Assembly: GCF_017368475.1 (NCBI RefSeq)
Contig: NZ_JAFNJE010000011.1
Location: 46,937 to 110,936, forward strand
Direction: 5' to 3'
Source of the DNA: Alteromonas sp. 5E99-2
Lineage (GTDB): Bacteria > Pseudomonadota > Gammaproteobacteria > Enterobacterales > Alteromonadaceae
DNA: 64,000 nt
Below are positions 1 to 7,409 of this stretch, piece after piece. Positions within the stretch are counted from its first letter, which is position 1; each line of letters starts with the position of its first letter. A program made the position numbers and the translations under genes. The notes under the pieces are model-generated. The model was not told where the DNA came from. It was given only the letters and a program-made list of their open reading frames with translations, and searched no databases.

Positions 1-485
1 ATATAACTGTGGCTTAATTCATTGTGTTGACCCCAAAATTCTACCCAATGGTCAGTGACCTCACGGTCGAGCTGGGTGAATTCTTCAATTACGCTGTTGG
101 TGACTTTCGAATGAAAAGCAATGCGCTCGTCGTCAATTTTGAACCGTATTACTTGTCTTGTAGGCGTGTAACCATTACGGAAGTGCAGTCCGTCAACAAT
201 AAGGTAAGTACCGCCGATTTGTAAATTCGACTTTCCTTCAATAAACACGCTGCCAGGCGTTTCGGCTTTTAGTGTAATCGGTTTGTCTTTGGTACCTTGT
301 CCGTAAAATTTAATTTGGATGTCTTTATAGGTTCCATTTTTCAGAATGATATTGTCGCCTGCGTTTGCGTCTTTTATGGCGATTTTGAGTTCGTTAGTAC
401 CACCAACAAACCTATCTTTTGCTAGTGATAATTGACTCACTATCAGCAACGAAAATGTACTTATGACTAACAGTAGTTTATACAT
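1..485 (-). CDS. PL6-type polysaccharide lyase, 5' part only
   Basis: The first 161 codons are present; the rest lies beyond the window edge. A signal peptide is visible (residues 1-22, hydrophobic, ending SLA before KDRF), so the enzyme is exported. After it comes the start of a right-handed beta-helix of the chondroitinase B / alginate lyase type: short beta repeats with KDANAGDNIILKNGTY, then KPITLKAETPG and LIVDGLHFRNGYTP. Known family members cleave alginate or other uronic-acid polymers by beta-elimination. The catalytic Lys/Arg/Glu residues lie further downstream and cannot be checked. A TATAAT hexamer on the minus strand (plus positions 564-569) may belong to its promoter. Substrate is inferred; the family call is fairly firm. 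Confidence 0.75.
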   Translation of the reverse strand, partial: MYKLLLVISTFSLLIVSQLSLAKDRFVGGTNELKIAIKDANAGDNIILKNGTYKDIQIKFYGQGTKDKPITLKAETPGSVFIEGKSNLQIGGTYLIVDGLHFRNGYTPTRQVIRFKIDDERIAFHSKVTNSVIEEFTQLDREVTDHWVEFWGQHNELSHSY

Positions 486-789
486 TTCTTTGTATTCCTT
501 ATGGCGATTATCAAAAGCTCGAAATCAGTGCTGTGTGTTATTAGAAGGTTAATTTCAAACATTATTATAACCTTGTTTTTTCTTAAATGAGTGAAAATAA
601 AAATTGACTAAAATAGGTACAGATAGTTTGAAAAAGCGTTTTATTATTGTAGCTAATGTGTGAATTTTATTTTTGCAATATCTATTGTTATTGCCTATAC
701 CTTAAAGTGATTGGTTAATAGATAAACTAATATCGGATTTTTAATTCAGATTTTTGAAAAACCGTTTCCATTTTGATTAAGGCGTACTG
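486..789. other. AT-rich divergent intergenic region
   Basis: This 304-base gap separates the lyase gene from the chemoreceptor gene. It is very AT-rich and has no convincing ORF. I see a minus-strand TATAAT (564-569) without a good -35, and an AAGG ribosome-binding site just before the chemoreceptor ATG at 790. I could identify no operator, repeat or RNA gene. Confidence 0.5.
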
Positions 790-2544
790 ATGTTTAATTT
801 CTCAAAGACAAGTAACGATAATGCCGCGATAACAGAGGCTTTAGACCGCTCCCAAGCGGTTATCGAGTTCACTCCTCAAGGGAAAATACTCACAGCTAAC
901 GATAATTTCTTAAACACTGTTGGTTACTCTTTAGAAGAAATTAAAGGTAAGCATCACAGTATGTTTGTCGATTCCATAGATGCAAAAACTAGCGAATATG
1001 CGTCTTTTTGGTCAGGACTGGAGTCAGGGCGATTTAATCAAGGAGAATTTCGCCGAGTAACCAAAGAAGGGAAACGAATTTGGTTACAAGCAACGTATAA
1101 TCCTATCTTGGGCTCTAATGGAAAAGTAGCTAAAGTCATCAAATTTGCCTCTGACATCACCGCTCAAAAAGTTAGCTCTGCTGATATGTTAGGTCAGATT
1201 CAGGCGATACATAAATCCCAAGCGGTAATTGAATTTGATACAAAAGGTAACATCTTAAATGCAAACAACAATTTCCTTGGCGCTATGGGTTATGCGTTAC
1301 ACGAAATTCAAAGTAAGCACCATTCGATGTTTGTAGAAAGCCATCATGCTCAGTCGGCTGAATATAAACAATTTTGGCAAGATTTAGCTGGGGGAAGTTT
1401 TAAAAGTGGTCGTTTTAAGCGTGTAGGAAATGGTGGGAAAGAAATTTGGATAGAAGCTACCTATAACCCAATTTTGGACAGTGATGGTAACGTATTCAAA
1501 GTGGTGAAATTTGCCTCAGATGTAACGTCGAACGTAGAGCAGGAGCGTCGGTTTAATCTATTGTCTCTGGTAGCGAATGAAACCGATAACTCCGTTATTA
1601 TTACCTGTCCTAAAGGACTAATCGAATATGTAAATTCAGGATTTAGAAAGCTAACGGGTTTCACCGATAATGAAGTTCTTGGTAAAAAACCAAGTTCAAT
1701 TTTGCAAGGTGAACGTACCAGTCAAGAGACAATTTCAGAGATTAGAGAAGCTCTGAAGGCAAGAATACCTTACACAGGTGAAATTTTAAATTATGACTGC
1801 CATGGTAATGCTTATTGGATTAGTTTAGCGATTAACCCAGTTTTTGATGAGCAAGGTACATTAAAGCGTTTCATATCTATTCAGGCTAATATTGATGAAA
1901 CTAAAGGAAAAGCATTAGAAAATGCCATTAGGTTAGATGCCATCGGTCAAACTAATATAGTGATGGAATTTGATGCCGCAGGTACACTGCTGACATCAAA
2001 CTCGTTAGCGTTAGAAGCGATAAAAGTAGGTGATGTAGAGCATTTAAGTAGACTTATCGGTAGTTTGAAGAGTAATGTTCAAACGGAAAGTTGGAATCAG
2101 GTTGTATCTGGCGAAATAGTGAATGCTGATATCAATTTACAGGACAAAGACGAAAAAACGGTCAGGTTATCTGTATCGATTTCGCCAGTAATGGATGTTG
2201 AAGGGCGATTAGAGAAAATATTGATGTACGGTTCTGACGTGTCTGAACGAAATGCAGTGATTTCCAATACCCATACGGCAATGAGCCAAGTAATGGAGAG
2301 AATAGGAAACATCATCAAAACTATCGATAGCATATCGAGTCAAACTAACCTACTTGCGTTAAATGCAGCTATTGAATCTGCACGAGCAGGTGAAGCAGGG
2401 CGAGGTTTTGCCGTTGTTGCTGATGAAGTAAGGAATTTGGCACAAAGTACCACAGAATCAGCAAAAGAAATTGGCGCTTTGATTGATGAGACTAAACAAC
2501 ACGTTGATCAGCTTTCTACCTATATGAACGGCTCTGAAGGTTAA
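790..2544 (+). CDS. Soluble multi-PAS methyl-accepting chemotaxis protein
   Basis: The 584-residue protein has no transmembrane segment or signal peptide, so it should be cytoplasmic. Four PAS-like units run in series (about 10-125, 135-250, 258-375 and 380-490). The first two are near duplicates, sharing SQAVIEF and HHSMFV, and each ends in a PAC-type strand (VIKFASDIT / VVKFASDVT). The C-terminus carries only the hairpin tip of an MCP signalling domain (about 517-552: [20 protein letters not shown], then [13 protein letters not shown]). The arrangement resembles Aer/BdlA-type redox or dispersal receptors, but with more PAS units and a short signalling domain of about 90 residues. It probably signals through CheA/CheW. 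An AAGG Shine-Dalgarno supports the ATG. A hairpin overlaps the stop codon. Ligand or cofactor is unknown. Confidence 0.85.
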   Translation: MFNFSKTSNDNAAITEALDRSQAVIEFTPQGKILTANDNFLNTVGYSLEEIKGKHHSMFVDSIDAKTSEYASFWSGLESGRFNQGEFRRVTKEGKRIWLQATYNPILGSNGKVAKVIKFASDITAQKVSSADMLGQIQAIHKSQAVIEFDTKGNILNANNNFLGAMGYALHEIQSKHHSMFVESHHAQSAEYKQFWQDLAGGSFKSGRFKRVGNGGKEIWIEATYNPILDSDGNVFKVVKFASDVTSNVEQERRFNLLSLVANETDNSVIITCPKGLIEYVNSGFRKLTGFTDNEVLGKKPSSILQGERTSQETISEIREALKARIPYTGEILNYDCHGNAYWISLAINPVFDEQGTLKRFISIQANIDETKGKALENAIRLDAIGQTNIVMEFDAAGTLLTSNSLALEAIKVGDVEHLSRLIGSLKSNVQTESWNQVVSGEIVNADINLQDKDEKTVRLSVSISPVMDVEGRLEKILMYGSDVSERNAVISNTHTAMSQVMERIGNIIKTIDSISSQTNLLALNAAIESARAGEAGRGFAVVADEVRNLAQSTTESAKEIGALIDETKQHVDQLSTYMNGSEG

Positions 2545-2629
2545 CCTTGAGCCAATTAATAGGGTGTTCGGTAACAATACTTAGCACCCGATTAATTTGA
2601 GTTACATTTTATCTAAAAGCAATTGAAAT

Positions 2630-3367
2630 CTAGTTTGCAGATGTGTGCTGTATATGCATTTTGAAGTGTAATTTTTTTAATCCTAAATGCATAAAATAGA
2701 AACAAATTGAAAACAACAATACCCACTCTATCGCTATCCAGCCAAACAAATCTGGCGCAGCCATTAACGTAGACATCAGTGAATCTTGGTAATAGAAAAA
2801 CCACTTGTGATTGTCTGGAAAAATAACGTCATGTAACCAGTAAAACGCCTTGGTCGGCCCCACGAAAATAACGCTTAAACCAATGACTCCAATAAAGCCT
2901 CCTACAGATTTTGTTTGACCTAAGAGGCTTGGAAATTGGTTGTAAGATTTGATGTGTTTAGCTAACAAGTAAGCCCATAACAGCACCATAACGACCATGA
3001 AGTAATATAAAATACGAATAAGATTAGCCACATCTTCAAGATGAAGAATTTCATCTTGGGTTAACAGTGTCTTTTCCGTATCGTCTTTTGTAATGAATGT
3101 AATTGTAGATAAAATTGTTTTATCTATATGAACGGCATAATTAATACGCTTAAATACACGAGTTCTTTCTATTTTTGAGGTGTTCTCGAACCCTTTTATA
3201 TTTCGGTTTTGTGGGGCATAGCGCTCTATTTTTTGCTGAATTCCACCATGATCATGCCAAAAACCATATAAAAAATTACTCTGATAAAGTAAAAACCACG
3301 ATATGGCGACTAAAACAAACATATTTGAAATGCTAAATAGCAGTGTAATTATTGTTTTTATTTGCAT
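2630..3367 (-). CDS. DUF1461 / Lit-like integral membrane protein
   Basis: The 245-residue protein has about four membrane helices (near 7-29, 118-136, 155-175 and 208-230) and a large non-cytoplasmic loop between the first two. The loop ends in TQDEILHLEDVANLI, and a second block reads WLHDVIFPDN. Both match the conserved histidine-bearing motifs of the DUF1461 (TIGR01906) family; here these are His109 and His179. In Gram-positive bacteria some members (Lit) move an acyl chain within lipoproteins to give the lyso form. Whether this proteobacterial member does so is inference. It is monocistronic, convergent with the chemoreceptor gene and divergent from the 3439 gene. Family membership comes from motif memory rather than an alignment. 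Confidence 0.6.
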   Translation of the reverse strand: MQIKTIITLLFSISNMFVLVAISWFLLYQSNFLYGFWHDHGGIQQKIERYAPQNRNIKGFENTSKIERTRVFKRINYAVHIDKTILSTITFITKDDTEKTLLTQDEILHLEDVANLIRILYYFMVVMVLLWAYLLAKHIKSYNQFPSLLGQTKSVGGFIGVIGLSVIFVGPTKAFYWLHDVIFPDNHKWFFYYQDSLMSTLMAAPDLFGWIAIEWVLLFSICFYFMHLGLKKLHFKMHIQHTSAN

Positions 3368-3401
3368 TAAAATAGTGTCACTAACTCATTCCGCTATGCA
3401 G

Positions 3402-3407
3402 TATAAT
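3402..3407 (+). promoter_or_regulatory. Candidate -10 box for the 3439-4142 gene pair
   Basis: A perfect TATAAT lies about 30 bases before the proposed TTG start of the next gene. No good -35 hexamer lies 16-18 bases upstream, so the promoter call is weak. Confidence 0.35.
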
Positions 3408-3438
3408 ATACATTAAATACTCAGTTTATAGTACGCCG

Positions 3439-3786
3439 TTGGAGTCATTTCACATTAACAGTCTCGTTACCTTTCGATTTTTGAACCTAGATAAATTACA
3501 AGCTATTACCTTAACCCATGAAATTAAAGGCTCAAGTTATCAACTAAACCTTAAAGGGGATAGGTATATTGGCGAGGTGATATTGGATGAACAGTTAAGC
3601 TGTTTAGACGACTTAAATATTTTTTATGTGCGCCAGCAAATCGCTATTGAAGATTGTGAAATACTCGTCCGTGTTGAAAGTTATGACATTTCGGGAGCAA
3701 TCAGCGCCCCGAGTTATGTGAATAAATTACTCAAGCATATCGATTGTAAATTGAGTTTCGCTTATACCGTTTTAACGCCACAATAA
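3439..3786 (+). CDS. Hypothetical 115-residue protein upstream of hopJ-like gene
   Basis: I do not recognise this protein with confidence. It is 115 residues, has no signal peptide or membrane helix, and seems a compact alpha/beta protein. The C-terminal part (SYDISGAISAPSYVNKLLKH, then CKLSFAYTVL) is faintly like DUF4279 immunity-type or uncharacterised proteins, but that is not firm. The only upstream start in frame is TTG at 3439, with no clear Shine-Dalgarno; ATT codons lie further upstream. The N-terminus is therefore uncertain. It ends 11 bases before the HopJ-family gene, so the two are probably co-transcribed. Confidence 0.55.
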   Translation: MESFHINSLVTFRFLNLDKLQAITLTHEIKGSSYQLNLKGDRYIGEVILDEQLSCLDDLNIFYVRQQIAIEDCEILVRVESYDISGAISAPSYVNKLLKHIDCKLSFAYTVLTPQ

Positions 3787-3797
3787 AAGGAAGGTTT

Positions 3798-4142
3798 ATG
3801 ACCATTTCTACGTTACTCACTCAGCTGAATGAAGATGCGAATCTTATCCAATTTTCAGATGTCATTCAGGTAATTGAAGACACCTACAAGTATACGCCTA
3901 CCAGTTTTCATAACGGTGATACTTTTAATCAAGCGGGTACGAATGAGGGGTCGTGCAAATTGTTTTATTTTGCAAAGCTAAACAATTTACCTGAAGCGCA
4001 AACTGTTGCGCTATTTGGTGATTATTACCGTAAAGATGTATTGCAGAATCCAGATGGGAGTGATCACGCGAATATCCGTAATTTTATGCGTAGTGGTTGG
4101 GCTGGAGTGAAATTTGAAGGAGAAGCCCTTAGTGCACTTTAG
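3798..4142 (+). CDS. HopJ type III effector family protein
   Basis: This 114-residue protein is full length for the HopJ family. Recognisable blocks are FSDVIQVIEDTYKYTPTSF, FNQAGTNEGSCKLFYFAKL, and the C-terminal DGSDHANIRNFMRSGWAGV. The family was named from a Pseudomonas syringae protein but is widespread in free-living marine gammaproteobacteria without type III secretion. A housekeeping or stress role is therefore more likely than an effector role. No secretion signal or chaperone gene is nearby. An AAGGAAGG Shine-Dalgarno precedes the ATG. The preceding hypothetical gene probably shares its transcript. Confidence 0.85.
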   Translation: MTISTLLTQLNEDANLIQFSDVIQVIEDTYKYTPTSFHNGDTFNQAGTNEGSCKLFYFAKLNNLPEAQTVALFGDYYRKDVLQNPDGSDHANIRNFMRSGWAGVKFEGEALSAL

Positions 4143-4175
4143 CCCTTAGGCATCTCTTTATTAATGTGCGCCAAA

Positions 4176-4595
4176 TTAAGCGGCGTACGTATTTCTTTCG
4201 GCCATTAGGTCACTGTGATATTCCACAAACTCAACTTCGAAACCTGCTGGGTCTATATAATATAAATTTGTCCTGTAGGGTTCATCAGCGCCGTCTTTAT
4301 CGGGCACAAAGCCAGCTTCTAATAGTCGAGTCTGCATCGCTTTAATATTGCTGACGACGAACGCAAAATGAGCTAGCCCTACTTGATGCCCGGTTAAGTC
4401 TCGATTACTTCCTTCGCCGTTATCACATAACACTATATAGTAATGTTCGTTGCCAAAATGTAGCCAACGACGAGGTTTTCCAAACCATACTTGTTCGCCT
4501 TCTCCCCGTATGACCCAATCGGGAAATGCTGCTCGGTAAAATGTTAATGCTTCGTCAATATTACTGACGGTTAAATTGATATGTTCTAAGTACAT
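4176..4595 (-). CDS. VOC superfamily (glyoxalase/dioxygenase fold) protein, likely SoxR target
   Basis: This is a small cytoplasmic protein of the vicinal-oxygen-chelate fold. It begins MYLEHINLTVSNIDEALTFY, has VGLAHFAFVVSNI midway and ends with GFEVEFVEYHSD. These place candidate metal ligands at the early His, the central His and the final Glu. The ORF could open six codons earlier (4613), but the ATG at 4595 has AAGGG five bases upstream and gives the usual VOC N-terminus, so I prefer it. The substrate is unknown; members include glyoxalases, fosfomycin or bleomycin resistance proteins and dioxygenases. It is divergent from soxR, and its promoter contains a SoxR box in a 19-bp spacer, suggesting induction by redox-cycling compounds. 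Confidence 0.8.
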   Translation of the reverse strand: MYLEHINLTVSNIDEALTFYRAAFPDWVIRGEGEQVWFGKPRRWLHFGNEHYYIVLCDNGEGSNRDLTGHQVGLAHFAFVVSNIKAMQTRLLEAGFVPDKDGADEPYRTNLYYIDPAGFEVEFVEYHSDLMAERNTYAA

Positions 4596-4626
4596 GTGAA
4601 CCCTTATCGACATTGTGTGAGTAGAT

Positions 4627-4657
4627 ACTGTAAAACCTCATGTTAACTTGAGGTCAA
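4627..4657 (-). promoter_or_regulatory. SoxR-type 19-bp-spacer promoter of the VOC gene
   Basis: On the minus strand TTGACC (plus 4652-4657) and TACAGT (plus 4627-4632) are separated by exactly 19 bp (4633-4651). MerR-family activators, including SoxR, act on promoters with this overlong spacer and bind within it. The SoxR box lies between the hexamers, so the VOC gene rather than soxR is the expected activated target. Confidence 0.75.
4636..4653. promoter_or_regulatory. SoxR operator (sox box)
   Basis: The 18-bp sequence CCTCATGTTAACTTGAGG is an inverted repeat with a single mismatch between its 9-base halves. It differs at one position from the well-known E. coli soxS operator core. It lies between divergent soxR and VOC genes. 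Confidence 0.85.
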
Positions 4658-4703
4658 GGCTTTATAGAGATAAAGTAAAAAGAACATGTGGCAATGCAAC
4701 TGA

Positions 4704-5180
4704 ATGAATATGGAAAATGTGAGAAATAGGTTAGGTGCAAATGAAGCGTTAACGGTAGGGGATGTCGCAAAGCGTTGTGGTGTTAAGGTATCTACTCTTC
4801 ATTTTTATGAGAGCAAAGGGCTCATTCAAAGTACTCGTAATACAGGAAATCAGCGTCGTTACCACAAACAAGTATTACGTCGTGTTTCATTGATTAAAGC
4901 GGCTCAGAAAATGGGGATTACCTTAGCTGAAATTAAAATTCAGCTTGATACGCTAAAGGGGAAAACGGCGCCAAACCAAAAAGATTGGCAGAGGTTATCT
5001 AGTCATTGGAAAGAGAGCCTAAATCAACGTATCCAAAGTATGGAAAAATTACGAGATTATTTAACTGGGTGTATCGGCTGCGGCTGCTTATCGATGGAAG
5101 CATGTCCACTGTATAACGAAGATGACAAGCTTGCAGACAAAGGAACTGGGGCGGTTCTGATTGACCTTAAAGGTGATTAG
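4704..5180 (+). CDS. soxR: Redox-sensing transcriptional activator SoxR
   Basis: This MerR-family regulator has an N-terminal winged helix (LTVGDVAKRCGVKVSTLHFY, then ESKGLI), a dimerisation helix, and the C-terminal cluster CIGCGCLSMEACPLY. The Cys-X2-Cys-X-Cys-X5-Cys spacing is diagnostic of the [2Fe-2S] centre of SoxR, which is oxidised by superoxide or redox-cycling compounds. At 158 residues it is the usual length. No soxS is adjacent, as in most non-enteric bacteria where SoxR directly controls a small regulon. The matching operator lies just upstream, facing the divergent VOC gene. The initiator could also be the Met at the third codon. Confidence 0.93.
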   Translation: MNMENVRNRLGANEALTVGDVAKRCGVKVSTLHFYESKGLIQSTRNTGNQRRYHKQVLRRVSLIKAAQKMGITLAEIKIQLDTLKGKTAPNQKDWQRLSSHWKESLNQRIQSMEKLRDYLTGCIGCGCLSMEACPLYNEDDKLADKGTGAVLIDLKGD

Positions 5181-5210
5181 TTTTTGTAGTGTCTAGCTAA
5201 ATATTTAAAT

Positions 5211-5254
5211 AAAGGCATCGTACAAAAAGAGTACGTAAAGAGCACAATGCCTTT
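5211..5254. terminator. Hairpin between convergent soxR and yggT
   Basis: An outer stem AAAGGCA (5211-5217) pairs with TGCCTTT (5248-5254), and an inner CGTAC pairs with GTACG (5219-5223 and 5231-5235). It is followed on the plus strand by GCGGGTTTTT. It plausibly ends the soxR transcript, though the stem is interrupted. Confidence 0.45.
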
Positions 5255-5262
5255 GCGGGTTT

Positions 5263-5814
5263 TTACGCACTCAAAAGAGTTCGAAGTACATCATTCAACA
5301 ATATTTGAAAAAACTGAAGCGCGACGATCGCAATCAAAATAGAAAAATCGAACCCACCTGTAGATGGAAGTATTTTTCTAATCGGGGCCAATAATGGCTC
5401 AGTCAATTGGTGTAATAAATACTCCACCGGTGAACTGCCTTGGCTAACCCAGCTTAATATCGCGCGTAAAAGAAGTACCCAAAAAATCAGTTGTAAGCCT
5501 TCTTTAATCACATCTATCACGGCTCCAACGGCTAGCGCTGAAATCGCGGGAAATCCACTCGAAAATAATGCATTTATAACGATTATTTTGACACTAGAGA
5601 CGATTAACGCTAACACGACAATAGCCGTGTCTATGGGCCCAATAGAGGGGAGTACTCTGCGCATGGGCGCAAGAATTGGATGAGTAGCTTTTACTATTCC
5701 TTGGCTCAACGGGTTGTAAAAATCTGCTCTTGCGGCTTGTAGCCACAACCTAAGCAGCACTATCATTAAATATAAACCGAAGATGAAATCAATTAAAAAA
5801 TACACCGCATTCAT
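5263..5814 (-). CDS. yggT: YggT family membrane protein
   Basis: The protein has 183 residues and two tandem YggT units, each with a pair of membrane helices around an amphipathic segment: YNPLSQGIVKATHPILAPMR in the first and EYLLHQLTEPLLAPIRKILP in the second. The double unit is the normal proteobacterial form. YggT proteins are linked to osmotic tolerance and, in other phyla, to division or chloroplast nucleoid partitioning, but the biochemical role is not established. It is the last gene of yggS-proC-yggT, 30 bases after proC, an order conserved in gammaproteobacteria. Confidence 0.92.
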   Translation of the reverse strand: MNAVYFLIDFIFGLYLMIVLLRLWLQAARADFYNPLSQGIVKATHPILAPMRRVLPSIGPIDTAIVVLALIVSSVKIIVINALFSSGFPAISALAVGAVIDVIKEGLQLIFWVLLLRAILSWVSQGSSPVEYLLHQLTEPLLAPIRKILPSTGGFDFSILIAIVALQFFQILLNDVLRTLLSA

Positions 5815-5844
5815 TAAGATAAGTCTCCAAAAATAGTATTCATA

Positions 5845-6666
5845 TTAAAACGTTTTTTCCATCTCTTGTGCCCGTGTTACAGCCGCTTGCATTGATTTAC
5901 TGACGAGCTCTTTTAAGCCATTGTCGATAAATGTATTAACAGCTTGTGCTGTTGTTCCACCTTTAGACGTAACTTGGGCCCTTAGCTCACTTAATTCAAG
6001 TGTAGGATTGTGACAAACCATTTCAGCGGCACCTAGCATTGCCTGTTGAACCATAGCTCGCGCGGTTTCTTTGTCAAACCCCATGGCAATACTTTCTTCT
6101 TGCATAGCTTGTAAAAACAAAAAGAAATAAGCGGGGCTACTTCCTGCGGCTGCAATAACGCCGTTAATATCGGATTCATTGTTTACCCACACTGTTGTGC
6201 CTACCGCATTCATCATATGCTCTACAAATGCTTTATCGTCATTGGAAATAGAGTCATCTGCGTATAATCCAGACATGCCCTTTCCTAGCAAACTAGGCGT
6301 ATTAGGCATAACCCGTACTACCGGTACTGAATTTCCCAACATTTGTTGCAATCGCGGGATGCTGATACCTGCAGCAATGGAAATAAATAAGGTATCTGCA
6401 TGCCTGCCGTGTTGGTTTAACGCCTCACACATGTCTGCCATCATTTGAGGTTTTACCGCTAAAACGACCACGTCGGCAAAGTCTATTCCTTCATCATTGT
6501 TAGTACTTACATTCACGCCAAAGTCTGATTTTATTGAATCTAGAGCACCTGATGACCTATTGCAGGCCATTATTTTGGATGCCGGATAGCCAGAATTTAC
6601 CAACCCAGAAATAATACTTCTACTCATATTTCCAGCACCGATAAACGTCAGTGATTTAGTTTGCAT
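5845..6666 (-). CDS. proC: Pyrroline-5-carboxylate reductase
   Basis: ProC catalyses the last step of proline synthesis, reducing 1-pyrroline-5-carboxylate with NAD(P)H in the cytoplasm. The 273-residue protein has the N-terminal Rossmann motif FIGAGNMSRSIISGLVNSG, the AVKPQMM and VVRVMPNTPSLLGKGMSG blocks, and the C-terminal dimerisation signature ELRAQVTSKGGTTAQAVNTF. Its length is typical. It follows yggS by 13 bases and precedes yggT, so the three are very likely one transcript. Confidence 0.97.
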   Translation of the reverse strand: MQTKSLTFIGAGNMSRSIISGLVNSGYPASKIMACNRSSGALDSIKSDFGVNVSTNNDEGIDFADVVVLAVKPQMMADMCEALNQHGRHADTLFISIAAGISIPRLQQMLGNSVPVVRVMPNTPSLLGKGMSGLYADDSISNDDKAFVEHMMNAVGTTVWVNNESDINGVIAAAGSSPAYFFLFLQAMQEESIAMGFDKETARAMVQQAMLGAAEMVCHNPTLELSELRAQVTSKGGTTAQAVNTFIDNGLKELVSKSMQAAVTRAQEMEKTF

Positions 6667-6679
6667 CTATACTCCGCTT

Positions 6680-7378
6680 TTAATTATTAGAATAGGAACG
6701 AGCACCAAAAATAGCGGTGCCCAAACGGACCATGGTTGAACCATGTTGTATTGCCAAATTCATGTCATTACTCATTCCCAGTGAAAGGGTATCAAATTCA
6801 GCGTGCAATTTACTGTAATCAGTAAATAAACCCTGCATTTTTTTAAAAGAAGCGATTTGTGTTTGAAGTTCGGCGTCGGCTTTGGGTATAGCCATAAACC
6901 CTCTTAAAGATAAGCGAGGCATTGTTTTTATTTCATTTATCAATGTATCAACCTCATTAACGCTCACACCTGACTTAGTGGGTTCGTCGTCAATATTCAC
7001 CTGTATGCACACATTTAAATTCGGTAAACTTTCGGGGCGTTGATCGTTGAGTCGTTTTGCAATTTTTACACGGTCGATACTTTGTACCCAATCAAAATAG
7101 GTGGCAACATCTTTGGTTTTATTAGATTGTATTGGACCGATCATATGCCATTCAATATCAGCCATAGCACTCATTTCTTTGACTTTACTGACACCTTCTT
7201 GAATATAGTTTTCGCCAAACATTCGATGTCCATGTTTATACGCTTGAGTAATTTCCGATACCAATTTTGTTTTACTTACTGCTAATAATTGAACAGAATC
7301 AACATTACGTTGTGCATTTATCGTAGCATCCTTTATTGATTTTCGAGCGTTATCCAATCGTTCTGCTATGGTTTGCAT
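6680..7378 (-). CDS. yggS: YggS-type PLP-binding protein (PLP homeostasis)
   Basis: This is a single-domain alanine-racemase-like barrel that binds pyridoxal phosphate and helps buffer free PLP and amino/keto acid pools; no catalytic reaction is established for the family. The PLP lysine lies in LLAVSKTK. The ORF is open to 7450, but starting at the ATG at 7378 (MQTIAERLDN) makes that lysine residue 36, as in E. coli YggS. This also leaves the first 24 codons out of overlap with divergent pilT, so I prefer it. The C-terminal LSLGMSNDMNLAIQHGSTMV and VRLGTAIFG are family signatures. It heads yggS-proC-yggT. Confidence 0.94.
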   Translation of the reverse strand: MQTIAERLDNARKSIKDATINAQRNVDSVQLLAVSKTKLVSEITQAYKHGHRMFGENYIQEGVSKVKEMSAMADIEWHMIGPIQSNKTKDVATYFDWVQSIDRVKIAKRLNDQRPESLPNLNVCIQVNIDDEPTKSGVSVNEVDTLINEIKTMPRLSLRGFMAIPKADAELQTQIASFKKMQGLFTDYSKLHAEFDTLSLGMSNDMNLAIQHGSTMVRLGTAIFGARSYSNN

Positions 7379-7409
7379 ACTAGCCTTGTTATTTTGGAGA
7401 AGACAGTCT

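Noticed and set aside
790-2544. Frameshift truncating the chemoreceptor
   Set aside because: After the stop no other frame continues an MCP signalling domain, and the remaining hairpin is roughly symmetric around its tip, so the short form looks genuine.
2530-2553. Hairpin (GGCTC/GAGCC with AAGG/CCTT inside) as terminator of the chemoreceptor gene
   Set aside because: The stem is interrupted and overlaps the stop codon, and no T run follows, so I did not list it as a terminator.
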